Of a stretch of DNA of 64,000 bases, positions 10,650-20,605 are shown one piece after another. Source of the stretch: Albugo candida (taxonomy: Eukaryota; Oomycota; Peronosporomycetes; Albuginales). The stretch's first letter is position 1; every line of letters starts with the position of its first letter. The notes under the pieces were generated by a model. It did not search any database, was not told where the DNA came from, and saw only the letters and a program-made list of their open reading frames with translations. Location of the stretch: the NCBI GenBank assembly GCA_040437565.1, contig JBDOQK010000012.1, positions 434,001 through 498,000 of the forward strand. The letters are read 5' to 3'. A program made the position numbers and the translations under genes.

Positions 10650-10835
10650 TTGATGCTTATCTATCAACTTTGGCTGCCTGTCTTTTGTCTCGTCTGTGGC
10701 TCAGTATACAAAGGGAAAGACTTGGATACTTCTCTGGTGCATGATGGTCGATACAACAACGCTTCAAGCTTTCGGTCTTTTTATTTGATAGTTGAACTAA
10801 TCGATCGATCCCTACAAGCGGACGCATTGGTATGA
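10650..10835 (+). CDS. Possible small secreted protein
   Basis: A 61-codon ORF starting MMLIYQLWLPVFCLVCGSVY, a good signal-peptide profile (short start, hydrophobic core, small residues near 18-20), followed by a polar 40-residue tail ending SLQADALV. It starts 42 bp after the PI4K stop. The same ORF recurs at 13709-13894 in the copy right of the gap, so there is probably one locus. It shares no motif with the secreted pair at 17425 and 20073. The overlapping minus-strand ORF has no signal. The call rests on the signal alone. Confidence 0.3.
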   Translation: MMLIYQLWLPVFCLVCGSVYKGKDLDTSLVHDGRYNNASSFRSFYLIVELIDRSLQADALV

Positions 10836-11940
10836 CATCGCTCATGGCCTTACGCATCATTAGATACCAAATATACCACGATCCGTTGATTTTTATTGTC
10901 TATTGAAAAAGGTACCAAATCCTTACACGTTAATAGCTCCATACACATTTATTTGCCTCCAAGCTACACTCGGCGAACATCAAGTCATTGTGTGCTTTAA
11001 AGTGCTCGGAGGCATCCGAAACGAGCAGAGATTTAGAATATAAACGCCATCGAAAGGCCATAAATACGCTCTCCAATGACGATCATAGATCGGAAAAACT
11101 AATTCCTACTTCACCTTGTATCGTCAGGCATTCCCATAGTACATTTCACTTTATTATCAAGTGCTACGCTTGTTCTATCTCGTATATGTTAATGACCTCA
11201 ATGTCTTGTGCGATCTCTTCTTCGGGTCCGATATGCAGAACGTAATATTTTCTATGGTATCTATGAGATATACAGCCTTTTCCTTCACTATTTGCAAAGC
11301 ACGGTTTTGAATCTGCTTATCGAACGAAAGGAGCCAATACTCATAATTGTCAAGCTCTGTCATACGGGAAATATCAATGATGATTCTGATTCTGTAGCAA
11401 CCTCCAAAATCGCATTTACTTCAAAATTGGAATCTGTATCCAACCAGTGTCATCTCCATTAGTAAGTGATTTCACAACTCCATCGAGACAGCGCGACAAT
11501 ACACCTTATGTATTAATTATCATAAGCGAGTAAATACATATGACTGTAGAGAAAGTAGGTCGCCACGTCATCCATCCGGACTGCTCTATATTACGTCTTA
11601 AACCCATTTCGGCTTTTACATTGTCACCTACGAATACATTGTTTTATTTCGATTGGTAAATATCGTATCAATCGCCTGTCTTCGGCCATTTCAATAAACG
11701 AACGGCGTTCATGACGCAGCAAATCCCTTCCGAAGAGGTACTCACATGTCACGATGGTAATAACACAAAGCTCTGCCGCATTAAACAGATAACGAGCGTG
11801 TTCTCTGGCGATCGCAAATGTGAGCATAAGCAGTTATCGACGCAAAATGCTGACGAATTGAGTGCTTTAGAGGATAAAAATGGATTAAAATACTTGCATA
11901 AGACAGAACCTGCGTGGTATTACAACATCGCTTTGATATG

Positions 11941-12040
11941 NNNNNNNNNNNNNNNNNNNNNNNNNNNNNNNNNNNNNNNNNNNNNNNNNNNNNNNNNNNN
12001 NNNNNNNNNNNNNNNNNNNNNNNNNNNNNNNNNNNNNNNN
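11941..12040. other. Assembly gap 1 (100 N) between 2959-bp direct copies
   Basis: 8982-11940 and 12041-14999 read the same wherever I compared them (offset 3059). The left copy holds the PI4K 3' end and the first 77 codons of the MFS gene; the right copy repeats them and runs on. This looks like two contigs that overlap and were not merged. Confidence 0.95.
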
Positions 12041-13667
12041 TTTTCCACTCGGGTATGCAGATCGTCCTCTTTTTGAACGAGGATGCACGACTTATCGTAT
12101 CACGTAGGAGCGTGTGCCTTTTTTATTGTGTGCAGAAGTTGTCGATTATGTATCACCACAGCAAAAACATGTTCCGAGGAAGAAAAGTAGCATTTTCGGT
12201 GGTCGAACGTTCCCGTTGGGTCTATGGGAGAAGCCTTCTGCTCAGATTGATATTCGTCAAGGAGACAAGAGCTTGCCCGAAACAGATATATTGGGATTCT
12301 GGAGTGAGTCCTGCACAGCGACAAGCCCGCGTTTGCGGCATCTGAAGAGCTCCATCACGCAGTCATCGGAATTACTGAACGGAATATTTGGAAGTTTGGT
12401 TGGGAAAGCACCACAAAAGGAAGCTGCAAACGACACAGAGACCATGACGGATATGAGCGCAGACAATGAAGCTTGCGTGACGCACCATAAGACGTACGAG
12501 TGTGACGTTACTGATCCTCAGGCAGGAAAGACGGATCAGTTCGCCTCTACCATCAACGCGTACAAAGACGGGCAAACGGATATCACAACCGATGAACTTT
12601 GGTCACCTCGCTCTGATATCCTTTCACCTCAATCTCAAGAATCTCAGTCTCCAACATCTCGTCTTCGCGGGCGTTGTGACAGTACCGACCATCTGCTTCA
12701 ACAGCTTTTGGAGAGAGATTCCAAATTAGCGGAAGAAGATGACGAAGGTACTCTCACAACAAAACGCAGTATTCGTGCGGATCCACCACACGTGATTTTC
12801 AAGGAGCGGTGGACAGATAAAGAAGCTCGACTTCGCGTCAATTCTAATTGGGGCCATCTGCCAGGATGGCGATTACTCCCAGTTATAATCAAAAGCAACG
12901 ATGACCTCCGACAGGAGCAGTTTGCAGCTCAGCTGATGAAGCAGTTTCATAGAGTGTTTGAGGAAGCAAAACTCCCGGTCTTTATGCGGCCGTATGATGT
13001 TATTGCGATATCGCCTTCTGCCGGTATAGTCGAAGCCATTGCGGACACCATTTCGATCCATTCACTTAAGCAAAATGTTCGATTTTACACGACACTTTTG
13101 GATTTTTACGTTCATCGATTCGGGGATTCTTCTTCGTCTGAATTCCGCAAAGCAAGAAACAATTTCGTATGCAGTATGGCTGCGTACTCCATGGTGTCAT
13201 ACTTGCTGCAGATCAAGGATCGGCATAATGGCAATCTCCTGCTCGATGCTGAAGGTCACATCATTCATATTGATTTCGGGTACATTCTATCCAATAATCC
13301 TGGAAATGTGGCGTTCGAAAGCGCGCCTTTCAAGCTTACCAACGAGTTTGTGGAATTGATGGGTGGGCCACGCTCCGCTTCATTTCGTCGATTTCGATCG
13401 CTATGTGTCCGATCATTCTTGATCGCTCGTAAGTATCGCCATCGTTTCTTGTTGCTTGTGGAAATGATGCTGAGTGGAAATGAGCATTTACCCTGCTTTG
13501 CGGGCGATCCGAAAGGCACAATGGAACGTTTCGAGTCTCGATTTCAGCCTCAGTTGGACATCAATGCGTGTGAGGACTTTGTCCATGACCTCATCGATGC
13601 TTCGCTAAATAATTGGCGCACCAAATGGTATGATAAGTATCAGCGCTGGTGTGTAGGCGTCTTTTGA
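12041..13667 (+). other. Second copy of the PI4K 3' end
   Basis: This repeats 8982-10608: the end of exon 4, the last intron and the whole 1560-nt last exon (12108-13667), with the kinase motifs IKDRHNGNLLL and HIDFGYIL. It has no promoter, no membrane region and no start of its own; it begins in the middle of an exon at the gap edge. I read it as the overlapping end of the next contig, not as a truncated gene. If long reads showed a true tandem duplication, it would be a 5'-truncated pseudogene. Confidence 0.9.
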
Positions 13668-13708
13668 GACTTCAGTGATCGAGGATTTATATAAAGATAA
13701 AGCATTCT

Positions 13709-13894
13709 TTGATGCTTATCTATCAACTTTGGCTGCCTGTCTTTTGTCTCGTCTGTGGCTCAGTATACAAAGGGAAAGACTTGGATACTTCTCTGGTGCA
13801 TGATGGTCGATACAACAACGCTTCAAGCTTTCGGTCTTTTTATTTGATAGTTGAACTAATCGATCGATCCCTACAAGCGGACGCATTGGTATGA
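13709..13894 (+). CDS. Copy of the possible small secreted protein
   Basis: Identical to 10650-10835 on the other side of the gap: a signal-like start MMLIYQLWLPVF and 61 codons. In a merged assembly only one of the two would remain. Confidence 0.3.
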   Translation: MMLIYQLWLPVFCLVCGSVYKGKDLDTSLVHDGRYNNASSFRSFYLIVELIDRSLQADALV

Positions 13895-14769
13895 CATCGC
13901 TCATGGCCTTACGCATCATTAGATACCAAATATACCACGATCCGTTGATTTTTATTGTCTATTGAAAAAGGTACCAAATCCTTACACGTTAATAGCTCCA
14001 TACACATTTATTTGCCTCCAAGCTACACTCGGCGAACATCAAGTCATTGTGTGCTTTAAAGTGCTCGGAGGCATCCGAAACGAGCAGAGATTTAGAATAT
14101 AAACGCCATCGAAAGGCCATAAATACGCTCTCCAATGACGATCATAGATCGGAAAAACTAATTCCTACTTCACCTTGTATCGTCAGGCATTCCCATAGTA
14201 CATTTCACTTTATTATCAAGTGCTACGCTTGTTCTATCTCGTATATGTTAATGACCTCAATGTCTTGTGCGATCTCTTCTTCGGGTCCGATATGCAGAAC
14301 GTAATATTTTCTATGGTATCTATGAGATATACAGCCTTTTCCTTCACTATTTGCAAAGCACGGTTTTGAATCTGCTTATCGAACGAAAGGAGCCAATACT
14401 CATAATTGTCAAGCTCTGTCATACGGGAAATATCAATGATGATTCTGATTCTGTAGCAACCTCCAAAATCGCATTTACTTCAAAATTGGAATCTGTATCC
14501 AACCAGTGTCATCTCCATTAGTAAGTGATTTCACAACTCCATCGAGACAGCGCGACAATACACCTTATGTATTAATTATCATAAGCGAGTAAATACATAT
14601 GACTGTAGAGAAAGTAGGTCGCCACGTCATCCATCCGGACTGCTCTATATTACGTCTTAAACCCATTTCGGCTTTTACATTGTCACCTACGAATACATTG
14701 TTTTATTTCGATTGGTAAATATCGTATCAATCGCCTGTCTTCGGCCATTTCAATAAACGAACGGCGTTC
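13895..14769. other. Stretch without a sure gene (copy of 10836-11710)
   Basis: No long ORF. On the minus strand some segments look weakly coding and carry splice-like signals: a start at 14865 (MLTFAIAREHARYLFNAAEL) with a GTGAGTACC donor, a TACTAAT branch-like site near 14512-14518 ahead of an acceptor, and a last frame ending near 14228 with HIGPEEEIAQDIEVINIYE. I could not join these in one phase, and the first would overlap the MFS ORF antisense. I give no gene call. Confidence 0.3.
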
Positions 14770-16392
14770 ATGACGCAGCAAATCCCTTCCGAAGAGGTAC
14801 TCACATGTCACGATGGTAATAACACAAAGCTCTGCCGCATTAAACAGATAACGAGCGTGTTCTCTGGCGATCGCAAATGTGAGCATAAGCAGTTATCGAC
14901 GCAAAATGCTGACGAATTGAGTGCTTTAGAGGATAAAAATGGATTAAAATACTTGCATAAGACAGAACCTGCGTGGTATTACAACATCGCTTTGATATGT
15001 TTGGTGGAATTTGGATCGGAAGCGTCTCGCGGCTTAGTTTTACCGGCGTTGTACTCTTATGGAGACCTTCTTGGTGGCGGCTTGGTATTTCTGGGTCTGT
15101 TGACATCACTCTTCAGCGCCGGAAGATTTATTTCTTCGCTATTTCTCGGATGGCTATCCGATCGTTGGTCGTTCCTTCATGTGTACTATCTATCCTGCTC
15201 GATTTCACTGATAGGAAATTTGGCATTTGTATTGGCATACGCTGCCCCATGGCGCTCTCAGATTTTGTTAGGGTGCAGTCGATTCATAATCGGCTTTGGG
15301 GCTGGTAGTCGTAGTGTATGTCGATCCAACATCGCTGCACTCACTCGAACAGATCAGCGACTGGTATACTTTAACCTTTTAGCTGTGGTTGTTTTTCATT
15401 CATATGCTTTGACGCCTGGAATCGCGGGATTTTTCGGTGATGTCAATGTCGTCATTATCAAAGACTTTATTGAAATGAACCGATTCACCGCCTCGGGATT
15501 TCTACTGATTGGTTTTCACATTATGACAATCGTACTGTTACGATTCGTATACAACGATACGATCACACGGGAACACGCTCCGATTACTAATTTGGAATGT
15601 GGGCCTGATAGTAGTGAATCGCCTCAGGTGGAGATCGCAACGGCAGGTCCGGAGGAAGGCTCAGAATCGCAGGATGTACATGATGCAACCGGTACCGAAA
15701 TCAATCAAGAACGCTCTACGCTAGAGCCAGCAACGCTCGATATAGTCGAACCAATGTCCGAACGACTTGTGATGGTCGGAGTATTCGTCTTTCTCGCACA
15801 AAACTTTGTAGCACGCGGCATTCTGTCTATTTTTGAGACAGTCAATGTCCCAATGTACATGATGGCGACAAGTGTCCCCATCGCGTCCGATGAAATCATC
15901 AGAGAAACTTCTGATTTTTTCCTCGGTATCGGATTCCTTGGGCTCATTACGTATGCCGCATTACATCTTCTCCAACGTGTTCCCGATATGCTGCTTTTGT
16001 TATTCGCACATGCAGCTCTCATAGCTGGCAATGCAATCATGGCTGCAATAACACCAGCCACACACACTGAAGATACTCGTATCGATATTTCGTGGTTTAT
16101 TGTCGCCGAAGTTCTCATTTGGAGCATTGGCTGTCCTCTTGCAACTGCAGTTGTGACCTCTGCGTTCTCCAAAACGCTTGGCACACGTCCACAAGGCATT
16201 ATGATGGGCTTGTACGGCTCAGCAGGTTCTGTAGCACGAATGATCATGCCAATGTTACCGGGACTTCTCAATGGAAAATGGAGTCTACTTTTCCTCATAC
16301 AGATCATTTTATGTGTCTGTAGCGTTGTAGCGCTGCTTTTGTACATGCGACTGCTACCACGACCGCGATCGCGACGAGCTTCAATTGTATAA
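14770..16392 (+). CDS. Major facilitator transporter, MFSD8/CLN7-like
   Basis: A single 540-codon ORF with a 75-residue hydrophilic N-terminus and about 12 hydrophobic segments. The first half reads YNIALICLVEFGSEASRGLV, then the loop SLFLGWLSDRWS (MFS motif A type, G..SDR), then RFIIGFGAGSRSVCRSNIAA. That last block resembles the CLN7/MFSD8 region RALVGFGAGNVAVVRSY. An acidic central loop (EEGSESQDVHD) separates the halves; the second half ends with RPQGIMMGLYGSAGSVARM and a basic tail, RPRSRRASIV. CLN7 is a lysosomal chloride-conducting MFS protein; the substrate here is unknown. The ATG at 14770 is the only in-frame Met before the first membrane helix. Bases 11711-11940 are the cut-off left-hand copy of its start. 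Confidence 0.8.
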   Translation: MTQQIPSEEVLTCHDGNNTKLCRIKQITSVFSGDRKCEHKQLSTQNADELSALEDKNGLKYLHKTEPAWYYNIALICLVEFGSEASRGLVLPALYSYGDLLGGGLVFLGLLTSLFSAGRFISSLFLGWLSDRWSFLHVYYLSCSISLIGNLAFVLAYAAPWRSQILLGCSRFIIGFGAGSRSVCRSNIAALTRTDQRLVYFNLLAVVVFHSYALTPGIAGFFGDVNVVIIKDFIEMNRFTASGFLLIGFHIMTIVLLRFVYNDTITREHAPITNLECGPDSSESPQVEIATAGPEEGSESQDVHDATGTEINQERSTLEPATLDIVEPMSERLVMVGVFVFLAQNFVARGILSIFETVNVPMYMMATSVPIASDEIIRETSDFFLGIGFLGLITYAALHLLQRVPDMLLLLFAHAALIAGNAIMAAITPATHTEDTRIDISWFIVAEVLIWSIGCPLATAVVTSAFSKTLGTRPQGIMMGLYGSAGSVARMIMPMLPGLLNGKWSLLFLIQIILCVCSVVALLLYMRLLPRPRSRRASIV

Positions 16393-17424
16393 GATAGCTG
16401 AGAGCGTATGTGTTTGTACAAATAGATGAAAATACTTGAGGGTCCCTACCGTCCACATGACAACATCCTTGCCTGAAATGCTTGTTACAAGTTACTCCCC
16501 ACGGTGACATCAGTATGGACAAACGTCCTCGCTGTGCATGCTACGAAGCCACGAAGTAAGCGTAGCAATAGTTTGTCAAGTTGGTAGAGATTTTGGATAC
16601 ACGAGTTCACAGTTGATTTCATTCTAAATGAGTTGTATGGATAGGCTGTTCGGAAGTAGACTTCCATGCAAATGATTTAGGCGGAATTGTTAGGGCTCGT
16701 CAAACGGTGAGACTTTGACGAGGTCCAAGCGTGGTGCAAGAACGTGGCTATTGAGCATCATCGTTGTCGGATACTTGAGGCTGCGAAGAGAACAGGAATC
16801 TACAAGTGTAGGGTGTTGCTTGTAGAGGTGAGTGTGACATGAACTAGCTGCATCATTAGGTCGTTTTTGCCGCTGTCATCAAATCGTTGTTTGATATGCG
16901 GCGTTGGAAACCTCCAAACAAATAAACAGGGTACATTGATGCTTTCGCGTATGATATGAATGACATTTGATCGTTGGATCTGGTGTTTTGGTCACAGCCG
17001 ATAAGATTCGTCCCATACAATCGACTTTCCAATACTATGAAGATATCGCCATGTTGTGCGAGCTCCATCCTTTAATCTGTGTCGATTCAATAGCGCCCCT
17101 CGATCTGCTCTCTTACCGCATAAGATGTAAGAAAAACTGATATTATTATATAGATCGTGTAAAACAACTCAATTCCAGGGGACTGCTTGTCTCCATCGTA
17201 TGCGGATATGTGATGAATTCTTTGTGTGATGCATTATGAACATCAATCACCCGTCAGTCTGCTTCAATAATTTGCCTAAACTTTGTGAAACATTTCCAGC
17301 GTAATTGACAAGTTGAATGATTGATGGGTAAAGCGAAATGAGACCTGATGTGTGGTCAAGATTATATCGTGCTCCAAGCTGCTGTCATTATTCAAACCTC
17401 TACGACCTTTACACTCGATAAAGT
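16393..17424 (+). other. Poorly resolved stretch, probably holding exons of an unrecognised gene
   Basis: No long ORF, but short plus-strand frames look coding. One near 16720-16830 reads VQAWCKNVAIEHHRCRILEA then YKCRVLLVE, ending at a GTGAGTG donor. Another at 16998-17126 reads ADKIRPIQSTFQYYEDIAML, then LHPLICVDSIAPLDLL, and splices by a GTAAGA donor and a 52-nt intron to 17179-17213, ending YADM and TGA. The pieces between do not join in one phase in my hands. The minus strand has a 70-codon ORF at 16856-17068 that I take as a shadow. Confidence 0.3.
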
Positions 17425-17727
17425 ATGAGCAAATTTGTTTTTCTGATCGCCTTGATTGTCCAATTGGTCGACCATGCCAATTGTGATTCTACATCGTTGG
17501 CGAATAATGAAAGAGACCAAACACTATCGACAGCAAGTACTGATGGAGATTGGAATAATCCACAAGGACTGACGCGAAATATTGTCACCGGTAATCGAAT
17601 TCGAGTCGCAAAATCGCAGATTATCCTCACCGATCAAGACAAAGATGTGTTTTTGCGATCGATTGCAGACAGTATCGTCGATCGTATGGATCAAGATGGA
17701 GATGATGAGGGTAGTAGTGGAAATTAA
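17425..17727 (+). CDS. Small secreted protein, member 1 of a pair
   Basis: One exon, 100 residues. Residues 1-20 (MSKFVFLIALIVQLVDHANC) are a classic signal peptide, with cleavage likely after Cys20. The mature part has no cysteine, a Ser/Thr/Asp/Asn-rich N-terminal half, and a C-terminal block with SQII at 64-67, TDQDKDVF, then IAD at 80-82, ending in an acidic tail. The protein at 20073-20393 has the same block with identical spacing (SQII to IAD, 16 residues). No RxLR or LFLAK motif is seen. A role outside the cell, possibly at the host interface, is an inference from the signal, size and pairing. Confidence 0.7.
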   Translation: MSKFVFLIALIVQLVDHANCDSTSLANNERDQTLSTASTDGDWNNPQGLTRNIVTGNRIRVAKSQIILTDQDKDVFLRSIADSIVDRMDQDGDDEGSSGN

Positions 17728-18020
17728 GTCTGATTAAGAGAAATAATTGAACAGTTGAATGCACACAACATTTGTATTGTGAATTCTGATGGCGACTATA
17801 TTCCTTAACTTCAGTCCCTCTCTCACCTAGTCATAGAATCTAGATGTGTCGGATTAGATCTACAGTGACGTCAGTCTAAGTTGCACATCTTAACAGAGAA
17901 AGTCGATTCTTACATTTTGATTTCTGTCGATATTTCTATCGTTTCCTCGGTAATTGCAGACGAATTGATTCCAATACGACCAATCAAAGTCTCCATCACG
18001 TTGAAGTCATTTGCCATTCA

Positions 18021-18719
18021 ATGAATTCACTTAAGAATCTTCGGTTTGCTTATGTCGACAGCATTTCGTCGACACTTTTGGAATTGGAAGACATCATTCC
18101 ACGGACTGTTGCGTTACTGAGGAAAAATCTTTCCGATGAGATATCTGTCTTCACGCAATACGAAGCGCAATTCGCGGACCTCCATAAAACATCAAAATGC
18201 TTGACCGATTTTGAGTTCGATTATCACTCGATTTTGGAAAAACAACAGCGATTGATGCTGCAGATCGATCGAATGGTTCGATGTATCTTTAAATCAAATA
18301 AATCGTAAAAAGATGTCTGTGTACAGTGGCGAGAATTCAGCTGTGCATTTGATGTGCTCGCGCAATTCTTTGTAAACAGCTCGTTGNNNNNNNNNNNNNN
18401 NNNNNNNNNNNNNNNNNNNNNNNNNNNNNNNNNNNNNNNNNNNNNNNNNNNNNNNNNNNNNNNNNNNNNNNNNNNNNNNNNNNNNNTTTTGGAATTGGAA
18501 GACATCATTCCACGGACTGTTGCGTTACTGAGGAAAAATCTTTCCGATGAGATATCTGTCTTCACGCAATACGAAGCGCAATTCGCGGACCTCCATAAAA
18601 CATCAAAATGCTTGACCGATTTTGAGTTCGATTATCACTCGATTTTGGAAAAACAACAGCGATTGATGCTGCAGATCGATCGAATGGTTCGATGTATCTT
18701 TAAATCAAATAAATCGTAA
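18021..18719 (+). CDS. Small helical protein, unrecognised (spans gap 2)
   Basis: 95 residues, MNSLKNLRFAYVDSISSTLL to RCIFKSNKS. The full ORF is at 18021-18308; its last 77 codons recur at 18487-18719 after the gap. It is predicted helical, with regular Leu/Ile spacing (TLLELEDIIPRTVALLRKNL, ILEKQQRLMLQIDRMV) like a small coiled-coil subunit of a larger complex. Possible families such as BLOC/BORC or augmin are guesses that I could not support. Codon use looks normal. The minus-strand ORF at 18635-19015 overlaps and may be a shadow. Confidence 0.5.
18387..18486. other. Assembly gap 2 (100 N) between 311-bp direct copies
   Basis: 18076-18386 and 18487-18797 are the same sequence (offset 411). 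Confidence 0.95.
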
Positions 18720-18989
18720 AAAGATGTCTGTGTACAGTGGCGAGAATTCAGCTGTGCATTTGATGTGCTCGCGCAATTCTTTGTAAACAGCTCGTTGACA
18801 ACGGAAGAAAAAGCGATCAAAATTATCGACAGGAACTTCAGTGTAGATTGGAGAGTCCTCTGTTTTAATTCGTTTCTTACAGTGGCGTCATTGTAGCTGC
18901 TGTCCGACGAATCTAGAGTTTGTGAGTCATTGAATTCGAGCAGTTGATGAGATAAAGTAAGCTTTTGGAAACTAGATCTGAGGTCGATG

Positions 18990-19685
18990 ATGTCAGATAC
19001 AGCAAACACATTCAAAGAACACCATCAAGCAAAGAGGATCAAGACTGAAGCTCTCTTTGATGCACAATCCGTACGAAGTATTAGTTCACATGTGGGGCGA
19101 AGATTGAGTCTTCCGTAGGGGCAAAGCGGATGTTTTCGACTGGTCAACAAATCTTCCTCGTCGGTGTTTGTGGACGAGTTAAGAGTCTATTCGGAAGCTG
19201 ATGATGTTCCAGGGCGCACGTGTGCTCGAATACCCGTTGGACTGACACNNNNNNNNNNNNNNNNNNNNNNNNNNNNNNNNNNNNNNNNNNNNNNNNNNNN
19301 NNNNNNNNNNNNNNNNNNNNNNNNNNNNNNNNNNNNNNNNNNNNNNNNAGCAAAGAGGATCAAGACTGAAGCTCTCTTTGATGCACAATCCGTACGAAGT
19401 ATTAGTTCACATGTGGGGCGAAGATTGAGTCTTCCGTAGGGGCAAAGCGGATGTTTTCGACTGGTCAACAAATCTTCCTCGTCGGTGTTTGTGGACGAGT
19501 TAAGAGTCTATTCGGAAGCTGATGATGTTCCAGGGCGCACGTGTGCTCGAATACCCGTTGGACTGACACTTGATGCTTGGAAATCGCATAGTAACTCGAA
19601 AGAATGTCCGTCAAGTATGTATCAAAGAAGACGTACAATGGATGATGTATCTAAACATGTGTTACAGGCGTGCGGATTCGGATGA
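18990..19685 (+). CDS. Small two-exon gene, unrecognised (spans gap 3)
   Basis: Exon 1, 18990-19070, starts MSDTANTFKEHHQAKRIKTE. A 48-nt intron (19071-19118, GTACGA..CCGTAG) removes an in-frame TAG and keeps phase. Exon 2 is complete in the right-hand copy (19440-19685) and reads GQSGCFRLVNKSSSSVFVDE, then RVYSEADDVPGRTCARIPVG, ending LQACGFG. Total 108 residues, hydrophilic and basic, with no signal or membrane segment. A short KRIK cluster could help nuclear entry. No family recognised. Its last 64 bases overlap the end of a minus-strand ORF. Confidence 0.45.
19249..19348. other. Assembly gap 3 (100 N) between 221-bp direct copies
   Basis: 19028-19248 and 19349-19569 are the same sequence (offset 321). 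Confidence 0.95.
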
Positions 19686-20035
19686 GCCAGAAGTTTTTCG
19701 ATGATTTCAGCACCCGATACTCCGGCACTATTGCAAAAGATGAGATTTTTCCATTGATGGGTACCTGGAAGGTACAAGCAGATCAAGCGCACAATTAGGC
19801 GCATGTAAAATGAAGGCATGATTTTGAAACTGGGCTTAATTGGTAGCAAATACATTGTTTTATCGAAAGTCAGCAGCCCCAAATTCACGCGTCCAAAGAT
19901 CTTCTCGTTTATATTTACTAGTTCGAGTCTTCCGTACGATTGATGGATAGCATGACCAATTCTCAGTCTCATCTCGAATACGTAAGGAGCATTCAGCGAA
20001 ACTTCAGCCTTCCAAATCAGCATGCAAGGACTCAT
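19622..20035 (-). CDS. Unrecognised ORF with one membrane-like segment
   Basis: Part of a 210-codon open frame (to 20254); the Met at 20035 is preferred because the frame upstream runs antisense to the secreted-protein gene at 20073. From there it reads MSPCMLIWKAEVSLNAPYVF, then RLRIGHAIHQSYGRLELVNI, a hydrophobic stretch FYMRLIVRLICLYLP, and SAGVSGAEIIEKLLAHP near the end. The last 64 bases overlap the stop region of the plus-strand gene ending at 19685. The frame is long for chance and looks protein-like, but I recognise no family. Introns may be present. Confidence 0.35.
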   Translation of the reverse strand: MSPCMLIWKAEVSLNAPYVFEMRLRIGHAIHQSYGRLELVNINEKIFGRVNLGLLTFDKTMYLLPIKPSFKIMPSFYMRLIVRLICLYLPGTHQWKNLIFCNSAGVSGAEIIEKLLAHPNPHACNTCLDTSSIVRLL

Positions 20036-20072
20036 TATACAACTTGGACTACAAGTCAAACTCACTTGAAGA

Positions 20073-20393
20073 ATGTTTACCAAGTACATCCTAACCATCT
20101 GCTTTTCTACCTCGACACTGGAGCATGCGATAGCTGACCATTTAGCCCCATCAAATTTTTCCCTTATGACTGCGAATCGATCGCATCTCGATGATACTTC
20201 CAACTCGACAATAGACGAACCACTCGTGAGGTCAAATGATACATCCTCCGACAATCACGTCCTTATTACCGACAGCCAAATTATCTTTGACGACAAAGAC
20301 AAAAGACTATTTATGCAGTATATTGCCGACAACTTTATTCAGCTATTACGCAGCATGATGGATAGTGGCAAAACAACGGACCAGAGTGATTAG
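20073..20393 (+). CDS. Small secreted protein, member 2 of a pair
   Basis: One exon, 106 residues. Residues 1-21 (MFTKYILTICFSTSTLEHAI and A) look like a signal peptide. The middle is Asn/Ser/Thr/Asp-rich with several NxS/T sites (NFS, NRS, NST, NDT). The C-terminal block holds SQII at 68-71, FDDKDKRLF, and IAD at 84-86, matching the protein at 17425 in order and spacing while the rest has diverged. The mature part lacks cysteine. The start codon lies 37 bp from the candidate start on the other strand. A long minus-strand frame overlaps, but the signal plus paralogy favour this strand. Confidence 0.65.
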   Translation: MFTKYILTICFSTSTLEHAIADHLAPSNFSLMTANRSHLDDTSNSTIDEPLVRSNDTSSDNHVLITDSQIIFDDKDKRLFMQYIADNFIQLLRSMMDSGKTTDQSD

Positions 20394-20605
20394 TTGCCCG
20401 AGAAATGTGTTGTTTGGATTTTATCGCTTAAATGAATCGAATTTTGATTTTTTTTCACACCCTCGAGAAATTCTTCTAGTCTGCAGCAACTGATACGAGA
20501 TCCAAATGCAGCAGGCTGGTGAAGACTTAGAGACCGACCGAGTAGCACGTGACATCGTATCCGTTCGGCGTCGCCTCTTTCATGAATGCAATAGGATTCT
20601 ACACG

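Noticed and set aside
8982-14999. True tandem duplication of the PI4K 3' end and MFS 5' end
   Set aside because: All eleven gaps show the same pattern at the gap edges, and the copies start and stop exactly there. Contig overlap explains all of them at once.
15705-16421. 238-codon minus ORF
   Set aside because: Antisense to the second half of the MFS transporter; no motif.
18635-19015. Minus ORF of 126 codons near gap 2
   Set aside because: Half of it is antisense to the small helical protein and the rest has no motif.
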